Assembly (NCBI GenBank): GCA_964473525.1
Contig: CAYYPK010000009.1
Coordinates: forward strand, 124,001 to 188,000
Length of the DNA: 64,000 nt
Source: GCA-2687025 sp964473525
GTDB taxonomy: Bacteria > Poribacteria > WGA-4E > GCA-2687025
Direction: 5' to 3'
Position 1 is the stretch's first letter. Every line of letters starts with the position of its first letter. The notes beneath the pieces are model-generated. The model had not been told where the DNA came from and did not search any database. It saw nothing but the letters and a program-made list of their open reading frames with translations. Shown in pieces: positions 8,642 through 18,560 of this stretch. A program made the position numbers and the translations under genes.

Positions 8642-8746
8642 TCGCCGACGTGCTGGACGAAGCTGGCGCGTAAGGGTGGTTGACCGTCACGGTGAGGTGG
8701 CCGCCCAGAACCCCCATCCTAGCCTTCCCCCTGGTAAGGGGGAAGG
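8642..8746 (+). repeat. Tandem repeat copy 2 (orphan recA tail)
   Basis: This copy carries the last codons of recA (encoding VLDEAGA and the stop) outside any gene, followed by the same CCTTCCCCC/GGGGGAAGG palindrome. It differs from copy 1 at only a few positions, for example ACGTGC for ACGTGT. Because the coding tail is included, this is a local duplication and not a simple insertion of the palindromic repeat. Confidence 0.88.
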
Positions 8747-8786
8747 GACTGGTCAGGCGGGCGCTGCGGTCTGCCAGCCGCTCTCC

Positions 8787-11063
8787 TTACACGACACGCA
8801 GTTCCAGGATGCCTGCGGAGTGTCCCTCCCGCAGTTGAGCGGTGAGGCGCACGGCGCGGGCATTCACGGGCTCGAAGGCCGCGCGGTTGAAGATGTCCAC
8901 GTGGACGCCATACCCACTCGCGTCCTCAACCTGATGCCACTCCTCGCCGTCGGCGGACCACTCCAGCTCCCACGATTCCGGTACACGGCACTGACCACGA
9001 CCCGCGTCGTCGAACCAATACACCTCGACGGCCGTGACACGCCGCGTCGTCGCGGACGTGAGGGCGACCCACTCCCGCGTGCCCTTGCGATCCCACCAGG
9101 TGAAGCGTGGCGTCGAGGCGTCTGACGAAGCGTCGGGCAGGATCCCGTCGTTCAGCGCCTCCAACCTGCCGTTCACGTGCGAAGCCGTCGCTTCCGCGTC
9201 CGTCGCGAGAGTGGGACTCAGACGTCCCTCCGCGAGCCCCGTGGTTTCGGGGAACCACACCGCCATATCCGACGCGTCGCGGTTGTCCCACGCGTAGTAG
9301 GGGATGGCGACGAGCTCCGCCTCCTCGTCTGCCGCGACCTGCTGATAGAGGCTGCGATCCCAATCCACGGTGGGCCTTCGCGCGACGGGTCCTTTGATGA
9401 CCGTGACGCCGCCTAGCAGTTCGGCGTCGTGGCGGGCAGTCAGTTGCGCGTCGCGGGGGACCGCAATGTCGCGCGCGGAGCCGCCGTTGTCGATCCCCTC
9501 GGCGCAGTAGGCGATGGGACCACGCCGTAGCGCCACGCGTCCGCGATCCGCCTTTACCTGCGGATGGGCCACGACGCGGTCTATCCCCATCCGCAGGTCG
9601 ACTTCCACGACATCACCGGCCTTCCACTCGCGTTCGATGCGGACGTACCCGTCCCGCGCCGACTGCGTCTCCAGTTGCTCGTTCACCATGATCGTCTCGC
9701 GCGAGCACCACGCTGGTACGCGCACGTTGACGGCGAACGTCGCCGGTTCCGCCGGATTCACGGTGATGCGGGAGTGTCCCGCCCAGGGATAGTTCGTCTC
9801 CTGGCGGACCTCGACGCGTCGGCCCCCGACATCCGCCGTGGCCCGGCTTCCCACGTACAGGCTCACCCACAGCGCGCTGTCGGAAGTGGCGTAGATATAC
9901 CCAGGGACGCGCGGCACGAAGCGCACGACGTTCGACGGGCAGCACGCGCAGCCAAACCACGGCTGGCGATGGTGATGCCCGTGGCTGCCCAGCGGGTTGA
10001 CGTAGAAGAACCCGTCACCCGCCAGCGACAGCCCCGACAGGAAGCCGTTGTAGAGGCTCTGCTCGACGACGTCCATGTATGCCCCGTCGCCGTGCAGGCG
10101 GAACATGCGCTGGTTCCACATGGCGGTGGCTATCGCGGCGCAAGTCTCGGCGTAGGCGGAGTCGTTGGGCAGATCGTACGGAACGGTGAATCCCTCGTTG
10201 TGGGCGGAGGGGCCGACGGCGCCAGTGATGTACGTCTTCGTGAGGGCGACGTCGTCCCACACGCGATCCAGCGTCGCGAGCAGAGCCGGGTCGGGACTGT
10301 GCCGCACGAGATCCGCGACGGCGGAGTAGAGGTACATCGCCCGCACGGCGTGCCCCTCGATGGAGTCTTGCTCGCGGACGGGAGCGTGGTCCTGCGCGTA
10401 GGGGCGATCGTTCGCGCCACGCTCGTCGATGAAGAACGTCGCCAGGTCGAGGTGGCGACGCTCGCCCGTCAGCTCATAGAGCTTGATGAGCGCGATTTCG
10501 ATGCCTTCGTGGCCCGGTACGCCAATGCGCCTCCCCGGGCCGAAGATCCCGTCGATGTGCTCCACGAACCGCTTAGCGACGTCTAGCAGGCTGTCCTTGC
10601 CAGTGGCGCGCTTGTGAGCGACGGCGGCCTCGATGAGGTGGCCCGCGCAGTACAGCTCGTGCATGTCCGCGAGGTTCGTCCACTTCTCGTCGGGCTTCAC
10701 GAGCGTGTAGTAGGTGTTGAGGTAGCCGTCGTCTTCCTGCGCGGCCGCGAACTTCGCGATCAGGTCGTCGAGGTAGGCGTCGAGTTCCGGGTCGGGATGT
10801 GCGGCGAGGCTGTGCGCGGCTCCCTCGACGACCTTATACACGTCGGAGTCGTTGAAGTAGATGCCGTCGAACTCGGCGTCGACCAGCCCCCCGGCAGCCT
10901 CGAAGTTGCGGATGCGGTTCGTGGTCTCACACCGGCGAAAGCAGTGCGGGATCGTCACGGTGCGGTTGGTTTCCAGGCGCGGCGCCCAGAACTCGTCCGT
11001 GACGGTGACGGCGGCTGCGGGCACGGGGTCGATGGCGAGATCGCCCTTGCGGGGGCCGGACAT
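8787..11063 (-). CDS. GH127-family glycosidase (beta-L-arabinofuranosidase type) with C-terminal sheet domain
   Basis: The 758-residue protein follows the DUF1680/GH127 plan: FWAPRLETNRTVTIPH at the N-terminus, a long alpha/alpha barrel with DDGYLNTYYT and HELYCAGHLIEAAVAH, and the active-site set E306/C308 (YAETCAA) with C374/C375 (CACCPSN). These match the zinc-bound Glu, Cys and nucleophilic Cys of the characterised Bifidobacterium enzyme HypBA1. The last 140 residues resemble a discoidin (F5/8 C)-like carbohydrate-binding sheet (VEVYWFDDAGRG, WELEWSADGEEW). No signal peptide is seen, so it likely acts in the cytoplasm on imported arabinose- or similar sugar-containing oligosaccharides. 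A GGAGCG ribosome site lies 7 bases before the ATG. Confidence 0.95.
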   Translation of the reverse strand: MSGPRKGDLAIDPVPAAAVTVTDEFWAPRLETNRTVTIPHCFRRCETTNRIRNFEAAGGLVDAEFDGIYFNDSDVYKVVEGAAHSLAAHPDPELDAYLDDLIAKFAAAQEDDGYLNTYYTLVKPDEKWTNLADMHELYCAGHLIEAAVAHKRATGKDSLLDVAKRFVEHIDGIFGPGRRIGVPGHEGIEIALIKLYELTGERRHLDLATFFIDERGANDRPYAQDHAPVREQDSIEGHAVRAMYLYSAVADLVRHSPDPALLATLDRVWDDVALTKTYITGAVGPSAHNEGFTVPYDLPNDSAYAETCAAIATAMWNQRMFRLHGDGAYMDVVEQSLYNGFLSGLSLAGDGFFYVNPLGSHGHHHRQPWFGCACCPSNVVRFVPRVPGYIYATSDSALWVSLYVGSRATADVGGRRVEVRQETNYPWAGHSRITVNPAEPATFAVNVRVPAWCSRETIMVNEQLETQSARDGYVRIEREWKAGDVVEVDLRMGIDRVVAHPQVKADRGRVALRRGPIAYCAEGIDNGGSARDIAVPRDAQLTARHDAELLGGVTVIKGPVARRPTVDWDRSLYQQVAADEEAELVAIPYYAWDNRDASDMAVWFPETTGLAEGRLSPTLATDAEATASHVNGRLEALNDGILPDASSDASTPRFTWWDRKGTREWVALTSATTRRVTAVEVYWFDDAGRGQCRVPESWELEWSADGEEWHQVEDASGYGVHVDIFNRAAFEPVNARAVRLTAQLREGHSAGILELRVV

Positions 11064-11188
11064 GGTTCGCTCCAGGCGGGATATGGTAGGTATCGGGCGC
11101 TTCTCAACCCGACAGCATGGTATTAAGCGTGGCAGATGGAGCGCGGGGAGTCCAGGCCGCGCCCCGCCACGATGCGACGCCGAACAGT

Positions 11189-12127
11189 CTATGGCTTCGG
11201 GGCGGGCCTCTCCTGCGCGCGTGCTTCCGCCATCACCAGTTCGAACGCGCGATCATCAATCGCAAAGTTGTGTCGATCGCGGAACAGCGGCCTGAGGTCT
11301 TCGCCACTCGCCACGCTCATACACGCGATGAGGGCGGCATCCTGGTCCTTGCTCGCCGCGATAGCCGACGCGTGACGCCGCATGAGGGCGAAGAGCCGCT
11401 GATAGAACTCGTTGCCATACGCCTCGCGGAGCATCGTCAGGATGTAGGCGGAATACACGTACGCCTTGTATTCCCCGTTCGCCATGGACCTGACCATCGT
11501 GCGCGCGTCGCCCCAGTCCTGCAACAGGTTGCGGCCTCCGTAGTCGACCATCTGCCTGCCCACCCATCGGCTCAGGCGCGTCTTGGGCCACCGACGGTCG
11601 AGGGAGTGTTCCGCCATCATTCCGAGCCCCTCGGAGAACCACGTCTGGCGTCCTCCTGGAACAAGCGTGTGGTGCAGCGCGTGCGCCATCTCGTGCTGTA
11701 CTGTCGACGCGTCCAACCCCCAGCGGGTGATCCTGAACCCGCCTCGTCCCCCGACACCATGCGTCTTCCGGCCCGGTACCCGGATGGAGTTTCCCTGCAC
11801 GACGACGGTCAGTTTCTCGTCGAGGGGCAGGGGCGCGAACAGCGCGGCGTACAGCCGCTCGTACGCCTGCTCGAAGAAGAACAGCGTGCGCTCCGCCTTG
11901 TCGATGCGCTCCGCTGGCTTCCTGTACCCGTCGTATTGCTCGACGTCGGTGTAGCTGAGAGCAAAGTGCGCGGACGACGCGGACATCCCATCTTCCGCCG
12001 CCGTTACGGCCGGGGAAGCGCCGCCGGGCTCTGCGGGAACAGCGCACCCAGACGCGACTGCCACGAGCAGCCCGAGACACACGAGACATGTCCGCGCGAA
12101 GCCAGCAGGAGATCTGTCAGACTGCAC
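11189..12127 (-). CDS. Lipoprotein zinc metallopeptidase of the gluzincin MA type
   Basis: The GTG at 12127 is preferred. It has TAGGAAG a few bases upstream, lies just after the stop of the giant gene, and yields a lipoprotein signal (CLVCLGLLVAVASGC). The mature protein of about 285 residues holds HEMAH at 145-149 and, 20 residues on, WFSEGLGMMAE, whose Glu is the probable third zinc ligand. This is the peptidase MA/DUF1570-like pattern. It would sit on the membrane facing the periplasm or the surface. The gene follows the 1843-residue protein with a 9-base gap and is likely co-translated with it, so it may process that protein or its targets. Confidence 0.87.
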   Translation of the reverse strand: MQSDRSPAGFARTCLVCLGLLVAVASGCAVPAEPGGASPAVTAAEDGMSASSAHFALSYTDVEQYDGYRKPAERIDKAERTLFFFEQAYERLYAALFAPLPLDEKLTVVVQGNSIRVPGRKTHGVGGRGGFRITRWGLDASTVQHEMAHALHHTLVPGGRQTWFSEGLGMMAEHSLDRRWPKTRLSRWVGRQMVDYGGRNLLQDWGDARTMVRSMANGEYKAYVYSAYILTMLREAYGNEFYQRLFALMRRHASAIAASKDQDAALIACMSVASGEDLRPLFRDRHNFAIDDRAFELVMAEARAQERPAPKP

Positions 12128-12135
12128 TTGGCTTC

Positions 12136-15100
12136 CTACTTGCGGACGACCATTCGGCGCATCTCGCGCTCGCCGCCTGCCCGGAGTTCGTACACGTACG
12201 CGCCGCTCGCGACAGCTTCTCCCGCGTCGTTCCTCCCGTCCCAGTACCCCGCGCGGCTGCGGTCGGAGTAGCGGCCGGCGGCCAGATACCCCAGCGACAG
12301 GGAGCGCACGCGCAAGCCGTCCACGTTGTAGACGTGGATCACGACATCGTCGTCCGCCGCGAGCGTGAAGGGAATCCATGTCTCGGGATTGAAGGGGTTC
12401 GGATAGTTCGCCAGCAGCCGCGTCTGCATCGGGGCAGCCCCAACGACATCGGGTCCAAGGCGTTCGCGCGTCAGGCGTAGGAGCAGGGAACTCTCGCCGG
12501 CGCGAACGCGCAGTCCGCTGCTCGGAACAAGCCGCGTGCGGAGCCCGGTCGCGAGATCCTCGACGTACAGGCGGTAGCCCTGGGGAAGAGGCGACGACAG
12601 CGACAGATCCGCGTCAGAGGCCGTCACGGTCTCGGCGTCCCACGACCAATCGGCGCCCTCGGCGGGGAGCGACACGCGCTGATACGGCATGCCCGCCTGC
12701 ACGAGCGACAGCCGCACGTTCGACGGCGCGGGAGGCTGTTCCACATCCATCGCGTCGTAGCCTTCCTCGGCTGATTCGTCGAGCGCGACGTAGACGCGCG
12801 ACACCCCGGTCGATGCGGTTAGCGCCAACGCGCCAGACCACAACGGCGCGGTGTCCTGAGCGACAGACGGTGAAGCCGCCAGGCGCTCGACCGGCTCCAC
12901 GACAAGCGTGCCCGCAGCGTCGGCGAATACCCAGTAGCCCTCCCACGGCTCCCACGTCGCGGACAGGCCTGTTTCGATCTGGTAGTCTCCGTCGGTCACG
13001 TCGTTGGACGTCGTGTCCGACCAACGCCAGAAGCGGCGCCGTAGCACGGCGTCTCCGCCCTCGTCGAGACCGACACGCTGCCCGTTCAGGACGACCTTCA
13101 CGGACCCGAACGGCACGGGATACACGTACGGGTTGCCGACCAGGTTCCACCCCTGCCGAACCGCGATCGTGGGCGGGTTCGCGGGGTCTGACAGGACGCC
13201 CTGGACATCAAGGCGTAGCGGCGTCTTCGTCGTCAGCCAGAACGCCTGGCCTGCCTTCACGGTGGGCGTCGCCGCGACGGTGGCCGTTCCATTCCACGCG
13301 TTGGCGGACCAGTTCCCAGGCGTCAGCGCCGTGTTCAGCAGGTCGGTGAGTTGCCCCGGCGCACTCGTGAGCGGCACGGAGAAGATATGCCACGTGTCGG
13401 CTGGGAACGTCGTCGTTTGCGTCACTTCCCCGGAGACGGACACGCCAACCGGGCCGGACGCCCCATCGTCAGGAAACGTCGCCACGTGCCCCAGCGCGTC
13501 TTCTACCTCGATGTAGTAGGAGACGCCCTCGCGCGCGGCGGACGACGGGATGGTGGCCTCGACGGTGTCCTCGCCCGCCATGTTGACCCGCGTGAAGTCG
13601 CCCTCGCCGCTGGGGCGATACAGCAGTCGCGCGTCCGTGGACGTCTCGTCCGTGACGGTCGCGACGATCTCGATAGCTTCGCCCACCTCCGCCGACGTCA
13701 CGCGCGTATGGGCAATCTGTGGAGCGGTCGTATCGAGCGTGAACGTGACTTCGAACTCCTCGGAGCGGTTGCCAAACTCGTCCTCGAACCGCACCTGGAC
13801 CGTCTTCTCTCCGTCGCTGGGGGAGACTTCCCACTCGACCGTGGCTCTGACGGTCTCGGCGGACGAGAACGTCCCGCCGGCGTTGCGCAACTGCATCTGG
13901 ATGGCGGAGTCCGGGCTGCGGTTGTCGTCCGCGTCGATCTCCAGCGTCACACTGGCTGAATCCACCAGCAGAACGCCGTCCACGGTCGTGCCGCCCTCCA
14001 GAGCAATGGAGCCCGTAGGCGGTTCGTTGTCCAACTCGTCGATGTCCAACGTAACCTGTGCGGTGTCCGTTCCGCCCAGCCCGTCGTCAGCAGTAAAGGT
14101 GAGCGTGTACACCCCTGCCTGACCGACCTGCGGCGTCCAGCGGAACGCCCCCGTGCTCTGGTTCAGACTGATGCCTGCCGGGTCTGGGGTGACGCGATAC
14201 GTGACCGTGTTGTCAGCGTCGGGATCTATGCCCCGCACTGTGAAGGAGATGGGCGACCCCTCGACGAGATTCGACGGCGCCGTGATGGACTGCATCACCG
14301 GGCGGCGGTTCACGTCCAATACTACAAGCCGAATCTGGGTACTCGCCACCCCAGACGGGTCGCGATCCCGAACGGTAGCCGTGACGGTGTAGGTGTTTGC
14401 CTGGTCGAAGTTTGGCGTCCACCGCATCGTCGCGCTAGCGGCGTCGAACGTTGCCCCCGGCGGCAGTCCCGTGAAGGAGTACGTGAGCGTGTCGTCGGTG
14501 TCCTCGTCCGTCGCGGCGAGCGTCACGGACCACGCTTGCCCCTCGGACAGAGTCTGCTGGGGCACCGCTGCAAGCGCTGGAGCCCTGTTCGTGTTGTTGA
14601 CGATCACCGTCAAGGTCGCCTGGGCCGACAACGCCTCCGTCGAGTTGTCCACGGCTCGGATGGCAATCGGTACCGTTCGCTCCGCAGCTGCGCCCGCTGC
14701 GGTGAAGTCAGGGCTTAGCGTGATGGTCGCGGTACCCGGGTTGCCTGGCGCGAACGCCCATGAGACCCAATCCGGCACGGCGCCCTCGTTCACCCATTCC
14801 ACGCTGACCGTGTCGCGGGAGTTGCCATCGGCGGCGGTGACCTCGACGATCACGACGGACCCTTCGTCGACGGCGGGCTGCTCGGACGGCTCAAACGCGA
14901 ACGTTGGCGGCGCCTCGACGAAGACGATGACCCTCCCAGACGCGCTCGATAGTGAGGGGTCGGTAACGACGAACGGTATGATCTGCTCCCCGGCGATGCC
15001 TGCTGCGGGGCTCCACTCGAGTTGCCCTGTCGAAGAGATGACGACGCCCACGGGAGCCGTCTCCCCCTTCGAGAACGTCAGACGCGGCACGTCGTCCGCG

Positions 15101-17667
15101 TCGGGGTCGCTCACGTACTGGTCCAGCGACAGCACGAAGGGCTGGCCGACGACCGCCGTGCCGTCGGGCACGTCCGCTACCTCCGGGTCACGGTTGAAGT
15201 TCTCCACATCCAGCGTGATGCGCAGGTCGGCAGTCAGGCCGAGCGGGTCGCTCGCGGTGAACGTCAGCAGGTAGCTTCCCGCGTCGTCGAACCCGGGTAC
15301 CCAGCTGAACAGCAGGCTGTCGCCCTCGTCCGCCACGACGCTCGGGGGCAACGGAGGGTCGCTCGTGAACGACATTGCCATGGGCAGATCGTCGGGGTGC
15401 ACCGGGATGGCGCGGAACGTCGCCTCCTGCGTCTCGCGCACCTCCGTCACGGACACCGGCTGCCACACCGGACGGTTCCGTGACACGGTGACACTCACGG
15501 ACCCTTCCGTCACTCCGCCGTTACCGTCGTCCGCCAGCAACGCGAGCGTGTGAGAACCCTCCTGCGCAGCGGTTGGCGTCCACCGGATGGACCTGGACGC
15601 GGCGTCGAACGTCACGCCCGCCGGAACGTCCACGAGCGACACGTCGATGATGTCTTGGTCCGCGTCGCTGACCTGCACCGCGAGCAGGAACTCCTTGCCG
15701 ACGAGCGCCTGGAACTCCTGCGCCATCGCGGCGTCGAAGGTCGGCGCGCGGTTCTCCTCGCTGACGGATATTTGCACGGTCATGCGAGCGCTACCGCCTC
15801 GACCGTCGGCGGCAGTGAACGTCGCCGTATGGCTCCCGGAGTCCGCGAACGTTGGCTGCCATGTAAACCGTCCGGTGGCGGGAACGAAAGAGGCGTCTCC
15901 CGGTAGCAACCCGGACGCGCCCAGCGTCACGGCGTCACCGTCCAGGTCCGTCGCTAGAACCGTGAACCGCAGCGTGTTCCCTTCCGACACCGATTGCACT
16001 CCAAGCGGGACAAACCCCGGGTCGCGGTTCACGTCGCCAACGGTGACAAAGAGCGTGTCGAAGGTGGATAGGCGTGTTGGCGAATCGTCCACGGCTCGCA
16101 GCGTGAAGTTGTAACGACCCGCGTCGTCGTAGCTGGGTTCCATGCGCAGCACTGCATTCGCCGGGTTGCCCGGACTGATGTCCTCAATGCGGATCCACTC
16201 GGGCAACGGTCCGCCCGTGCCGGTCACGAGCTTCACCCCCGCCGAGGCCGTGTTCCCTTTGATGTTCTGCAAGCGCAGGCTGACCGTGTCTTCCGGGTTC
16301 GGATCCGTCGCCGAAATCCACACCCGCTCGGTCGCGCCCTCGTCGACGGTGATGGAGTTGCTGGGGTCGAATTCCATCGTCGGTGGGAGCGGAATGTCGG
16401 GAGTCTCGCCGAACCCTCCCTTGCCGAACCCCACATAGTCGAACACGGCTGGCAGCCCGTCGACGGACGCGAAGGCAAGCCCGGTGACGAAGATGTTCCC
16501 CCAGTCCTCGTAAAGGTCACGCGTTACGACCGTCCAATCCGCTGGCGCGAACTCAGACACTTGAATGGACGGCTCGTAGGCGGCCTCGAGTCCGGCGTGA
16601 TAGAACCCCTCGAAACTGTCGCCGACGACGCCCTTGACGCCTTCGGTTTCGGGGAGAAATCTAACCGCTCCGTTCGTCCGTCCACCGATGACGCCGAACT
16701 GGATGGACACGTCCCTCCGGTCTTCCGGCAACGCGGCGGGCAACGGCGCGCCATCAAGCGCGGGATGCGACGAGAACGTAAGGCCGCTGGCGTCGTCGAA
16801 GCGTGCGAAGGCGGTCCAATCGCCCGAGGTTTCGGCGACCTTCAGCATGAGGATGTTGCGCCCGCGCCGAAGTTCTACCCCCTCGATCCAATCCTGATCG
16901 GGCTCGCCGCTGCGTTCGACCGGATTCGCGTGCACAAACTCGCCGTTGAGCCACACTGCGATGGCGTCGTCACTGCCCACGTACAGATCCGCGAGCCTCG
17001 TCCGCTCGGACCTGATGTAGGTGATGAGGTACGCCGTGATGCGGCTGTTGTCCACGTTCGGGCGGAACTGGAAATCGAGATCAACCCCGCCCTCGGAGTA
17101 GATGGACCGTGGCTGGAACGCGGCAGGCACGTCGAGTTCCAGGTCTTCCGGGAACCCCGGCAAGACACCGTTACTGCCGACGTTGAACCTGATCAACTCC
17201 GGCAAGGTCAGATCCTCTTCGAACACCTCGCCGTCCGTGAGCTCGGCTATCCAGTCGATGAATATGGACTCGGGCGCGGGGCCGGTCTGCGGGACGGCAA
17301 ACGCGAGCCACTCCGGTATGAGCGTCGGGACGTGTTTCTTCCACGCGAAGGTCAGGTACCGGAACTCGTCGTCGGTTCGCGGCGTCTCGACGATGTGAAA
17401 GCCCAGACCGGGCAGGTTCTCTGCCGCTACGCCCTCTCCCCACTCGACCTGGAGGGCTTCGTCGCCGTTGTACGCATCGCTCGTCACGAGGGCATCCGCG
17501 TCGCCGAAGCGCAGGAGGCGAATGGCAGCGTCGATGTTCTCGTCCATGACGATGATGTCGGGATCGCCAACGGACGCGACCGCGTCGCCCAACAGGAGGG
17601 CGGCGCACACGACGACCAGCGCCCATCGGACCAGAGAAACCGTCTGTCGATTACCAGAAGTACGCAT
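12136..17667 (-). CDS. Giant secreted protein with PA14-like and cadherin-like repeats and a C-terminal sorting domain
   Basis: A signal peptide (LVVVCAALLLGDAVA) starts this 1843-residue protein. The N-terminal third has a PA14-like region (YVGSDDAIAVWLNGEFVHA). From about residue 400 to 1200 there are roughly nine cadherin/Ig-type modules recognised by repeated NRAP or NRDP starts, GVTFD or GATFDA, and FRWTP or IRWTP ends. A further Ig-like stretch and a WHIFSVPL...GWNLVGNPY region follow. It closes with NYPNPFNPETWIPF and SGAYVYELRAGG, a sorting domain like those attached to surface proteins in Poribacteria. It is probably a surface adhesin or matrix protein. It is in a leftward operon with a caspase-like protein, a TPR protein and a metallopeptidase. 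Confidence 0.92.
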   Translation of the reverse strand: MRTSGNRQTVSLVRWALVVVCAALLLGDAVASVGDPDIIVMDENIDAAIRLLRFGDADALVTSDAYNGDEALQVEWGEGVAAENLPGLGFHIVETPRTDDEFRYLTFAWKKHVPTLIPEWLAFAVPQTGPAPESIFIDWIAELTDGEVFEEDLTLPELIRFNVGSNGVLPGFPEDLELDVPAAFQPRSIYSEGGVDLDFQFRPNVDNSRITAYLITYIRSERTRLADLYVGSDDAIAVWLNGEFVHANPVERSGEPDQDWIEGVELRRGRNILMLKVAETSGDWTAFARFDDASGLTFSSHPALDGAPLPAALPEDRRDVSIQFGVIGGRTNGAVRFLPETEGVKGVVGDSFEGFYHAGLEAAYEPSIQVSEFAPADWTVVTRDLYEDWGNIFVTGLAFASVDGLPAVFDYVGFGKGGFGETPDIPLPPTMEFDPSNSITVDEGATERVWISATDPNPEDTVSLRLQNIKGNTASAGVKLVTGTGGPLPEWIRIEDISPGNPANAVLRMEPSYDDAGRYNFTLRAVDDSPTRLSTFDTLFVTVGDVNRDPGFVPLGVQSVSEGNTLRFTVLATDLDGDAVTLGASGLLPGDASFVPATGRFTWQPTFADSGSHTATFTAADGRGGSARMTVQISVSEENRAPTFDAAMAQEFQALVGKEFLLAVQVSDADQDIIDVSLVDVPAGVTFDAASRSIRWTPTAAQEGSHTLALLADDGNGGVTEGSVSVTVSRNRPVWQPVSVTEVRETQEATFRAIPVHPDDLPMAMSFTSDPPLPPSVVADEGDSLLFSWVPGFDDAGSYLLTFTASDPLGLTADLRITLDVENFNRDPEVADVPDGTAVVGQPFVLSLDQYVSDPDADDVPRLTFSKGETAPVGVVISSTGQLEWSPAAGIAGEQIIPFVVTDPSLSSASGRVIVFVEAPPTFAFEPSEQPAVDEGSVVIVEVTAADGNSRDTVSVEWVNEGAVPDWVSWAFAPGNPGTATITLSPDFTAAGAAAERTVPIAIRAVDNSTEALSAQATLTVIVNNTNRAPALAAVPQQTLSEGQAWSVTLAATDEDTDDTLTYSFTGLPPGATFDAASATMRWTPNFDQANTYTVTATVRDRDPSGVASTQIRLVVLDVNRRPVMQSITAPSNLVEGSPISFTVRGIDPDADNTVTYRVTPDPAGISLNQSTGAFRWTPQVGQAGVYTLTFTADDGLGGTDTAQVTLDIDELDNEPPTGSIALEGGTTVDGVLLVDSASVTLEIDADDNRSPDSAIQMQLRNAGGTFSSAETVRATVEWEVSPSDGEKTVQVRFEDEFGNRSEEFEVTFTLDTTAPQIAHTRVTSAEVGEAIEIVATVTDETSTDARLLYRPSGEGDFTRVNMAGEDTVEATIPSSAAREGVSYYIEVEDALGHVATFPDDGASGPVGVSVSGEVTQTTTFPADTWHIFSVPLTSAPGQLTDLLNTALTPGNWSANAWNGTATVAATPTVKAGQAFWLTTKTPLRLDVQGVLSDPANPPTIAVRQGWNLVGNPYVYPVPFGSVKVVLNGQRVGLDEGGDAVLRRRFWRWSDTTSNDVTDGDYQIETGLSATWEPWEGYWVFADAAGTLVVEPVERLAASPSVAQDTAPLWSGALALTASTGVSRVYVALDESAEEGYDAMDVEQPPAPSNVRLSLVQAGMPYQRVSLPAEGADWSWDAETVTASDADLSLSSPLPQGYRLYVEDLATGLRTRLVPSSGLRVRAGESSLLLRLTRERLGPDVVGAAPMQTRLLANYPNPFNPETWIPFTLAADDDVVIHVYNVDGLRVRSLSLGYLAAGRYSDRSRAGYWDGRNDAGEAVASGAYVYELRAGGEREMRRMVVRK

Positions 17668-17705
17668 AGTACAGCGCTATCTTCCTCAGACTGTGAATAC
17701 AGAGT

Positions 17706-18560
17706 CTAGAGCGGGGGGCCGGGTGGCGAGCTCGTTGGCCAGGTAGGCGTTCCGCCCGGGCCATCGTCGACGCCACCATCACCGCCGCCTCCGAGAGCTG
17801 CCGCCGCCAATCCGCCACCCGCCGCGAGAACCGCCAGCACGATATACAGGAACCCGTTCCCGCCGCCCTTCGGCACGACGAGCGTCGCCCGCTGCGACGC
17901 TACGTTCTGCCATTCGTCCTTGGCGGAGACGACAAACGCCAGACTGCCCGGCGTGTTCGTCGCGGCCGCAGGTATCTCGCCGGTCCATCGACCGTCATCG
18001 TCGCCGGAGACCATGGCGAGGACGGTGTTTTCGCGCGCCCCGGGTATGCGGAATGACAGAGACACCTCCGCGACAGGCGACGCGTCGGACACCTGCGCGA
18101 CAATGCGGACGGGCTTCCCTCGCTCGACATCCTCGGGCGACGCGATGTCTACCGTGGGAGCCACGCGGTCGGCGCGTCCGAGAGCGGCGGCCAGGAGCGG
18201 TTCAAAGTCCGTGCCTACCGCTGTCGCCGGCAGCGCGAAATCAGGATTTACGCGGATGAGTTCGTAGAGGTAGTTCTCGGCGGCTTCCAGATCGTCGAGC
18301 GCTCGCGTCGTGAGCGCCAACAGCCAGTAGGCGTCCGCCAGCTGCGTTGGGCTCAGGTCGCTATCGAGCGCTTCGAGGAGCGTCCCGACGGCGTCTTCCC
18401 ACTCGAGGTCGTCGTACTGCTGACGGCCCGCTTCGAGCAGCGCCGCGCCATCGCCGGCGGGCGCGTCCTGCGCGAGCGCAAACGGGGCGAGTGGCTGAGC
18501 GAGCAGCGCGACGAGAAGCCACGCCGACGCCCGCCGGAGGACCGTACGTCTACCAGTCAT
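17706..18560 (-). CDS. Exported TPR protein with C-terminal membrane helix
   Basis: A signal peptide (WLLVALLAQPLAPFALA) is followed by about two tetratricopeptide units (residues 40-115, with LLEAGRQQYDDLEWEDAVGT and AAENYLYELIRVNPDF). A beta-rich domain comes next (APTVDIASPEDVERGKPV, resembling an Ig-like fold). A glycine- and alanine-rich transmembrane stretch (FLYIVLAVLAAGGGLAAAAL) ends in a proline tail. Its start overlaps the caspase gene by 11 bases, so the pair is surely co-expressed. It is likely a periplasmic scaffold for the caspase-like protein or the giant protein. No specific family is recognised. Confidence 0.88.
   Translation of the reverse strand: MTGRRTVLRRASAWLLVALLAQPLAPFALAQDAPAGDGAALLEAGRQQYDDLEWEDAVGTLLEALDSDLSPTQLADAYWLLALTTRALDDLEAAENYLYELIRVNPDFALPATAVGTDFEPLLAAALGRADRVAPTVDIASPEDVERGKPVRIVAQVSDASPVAEVSLSFRIPGARENTVLAMVSGDDDGRWTGEIPAAATNTPGSLAFVVSAKDEWQNVASQRATLVVPKGGGNGFLYIVLAVLAAGGGLAAAALGGGGDGGVDDGPGGTPTWPTSSPPGPPL

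Noticed and set aside
9564..10586. Long plus-strand frame inside the GH127 gene
   Set aside because: It is the shadow of the minus-strand enzyme, whose motifs and start signal are clear; its own product shows arginine- and valine-rich random sequence.
16561..17709. Long plus-strand frame opposite the giant secreted protein
   Set aside because: High GC at third positions keeps the opposite frame open; the minus-strand gene has a signal peptide, repeats and a known C-terminal domain.
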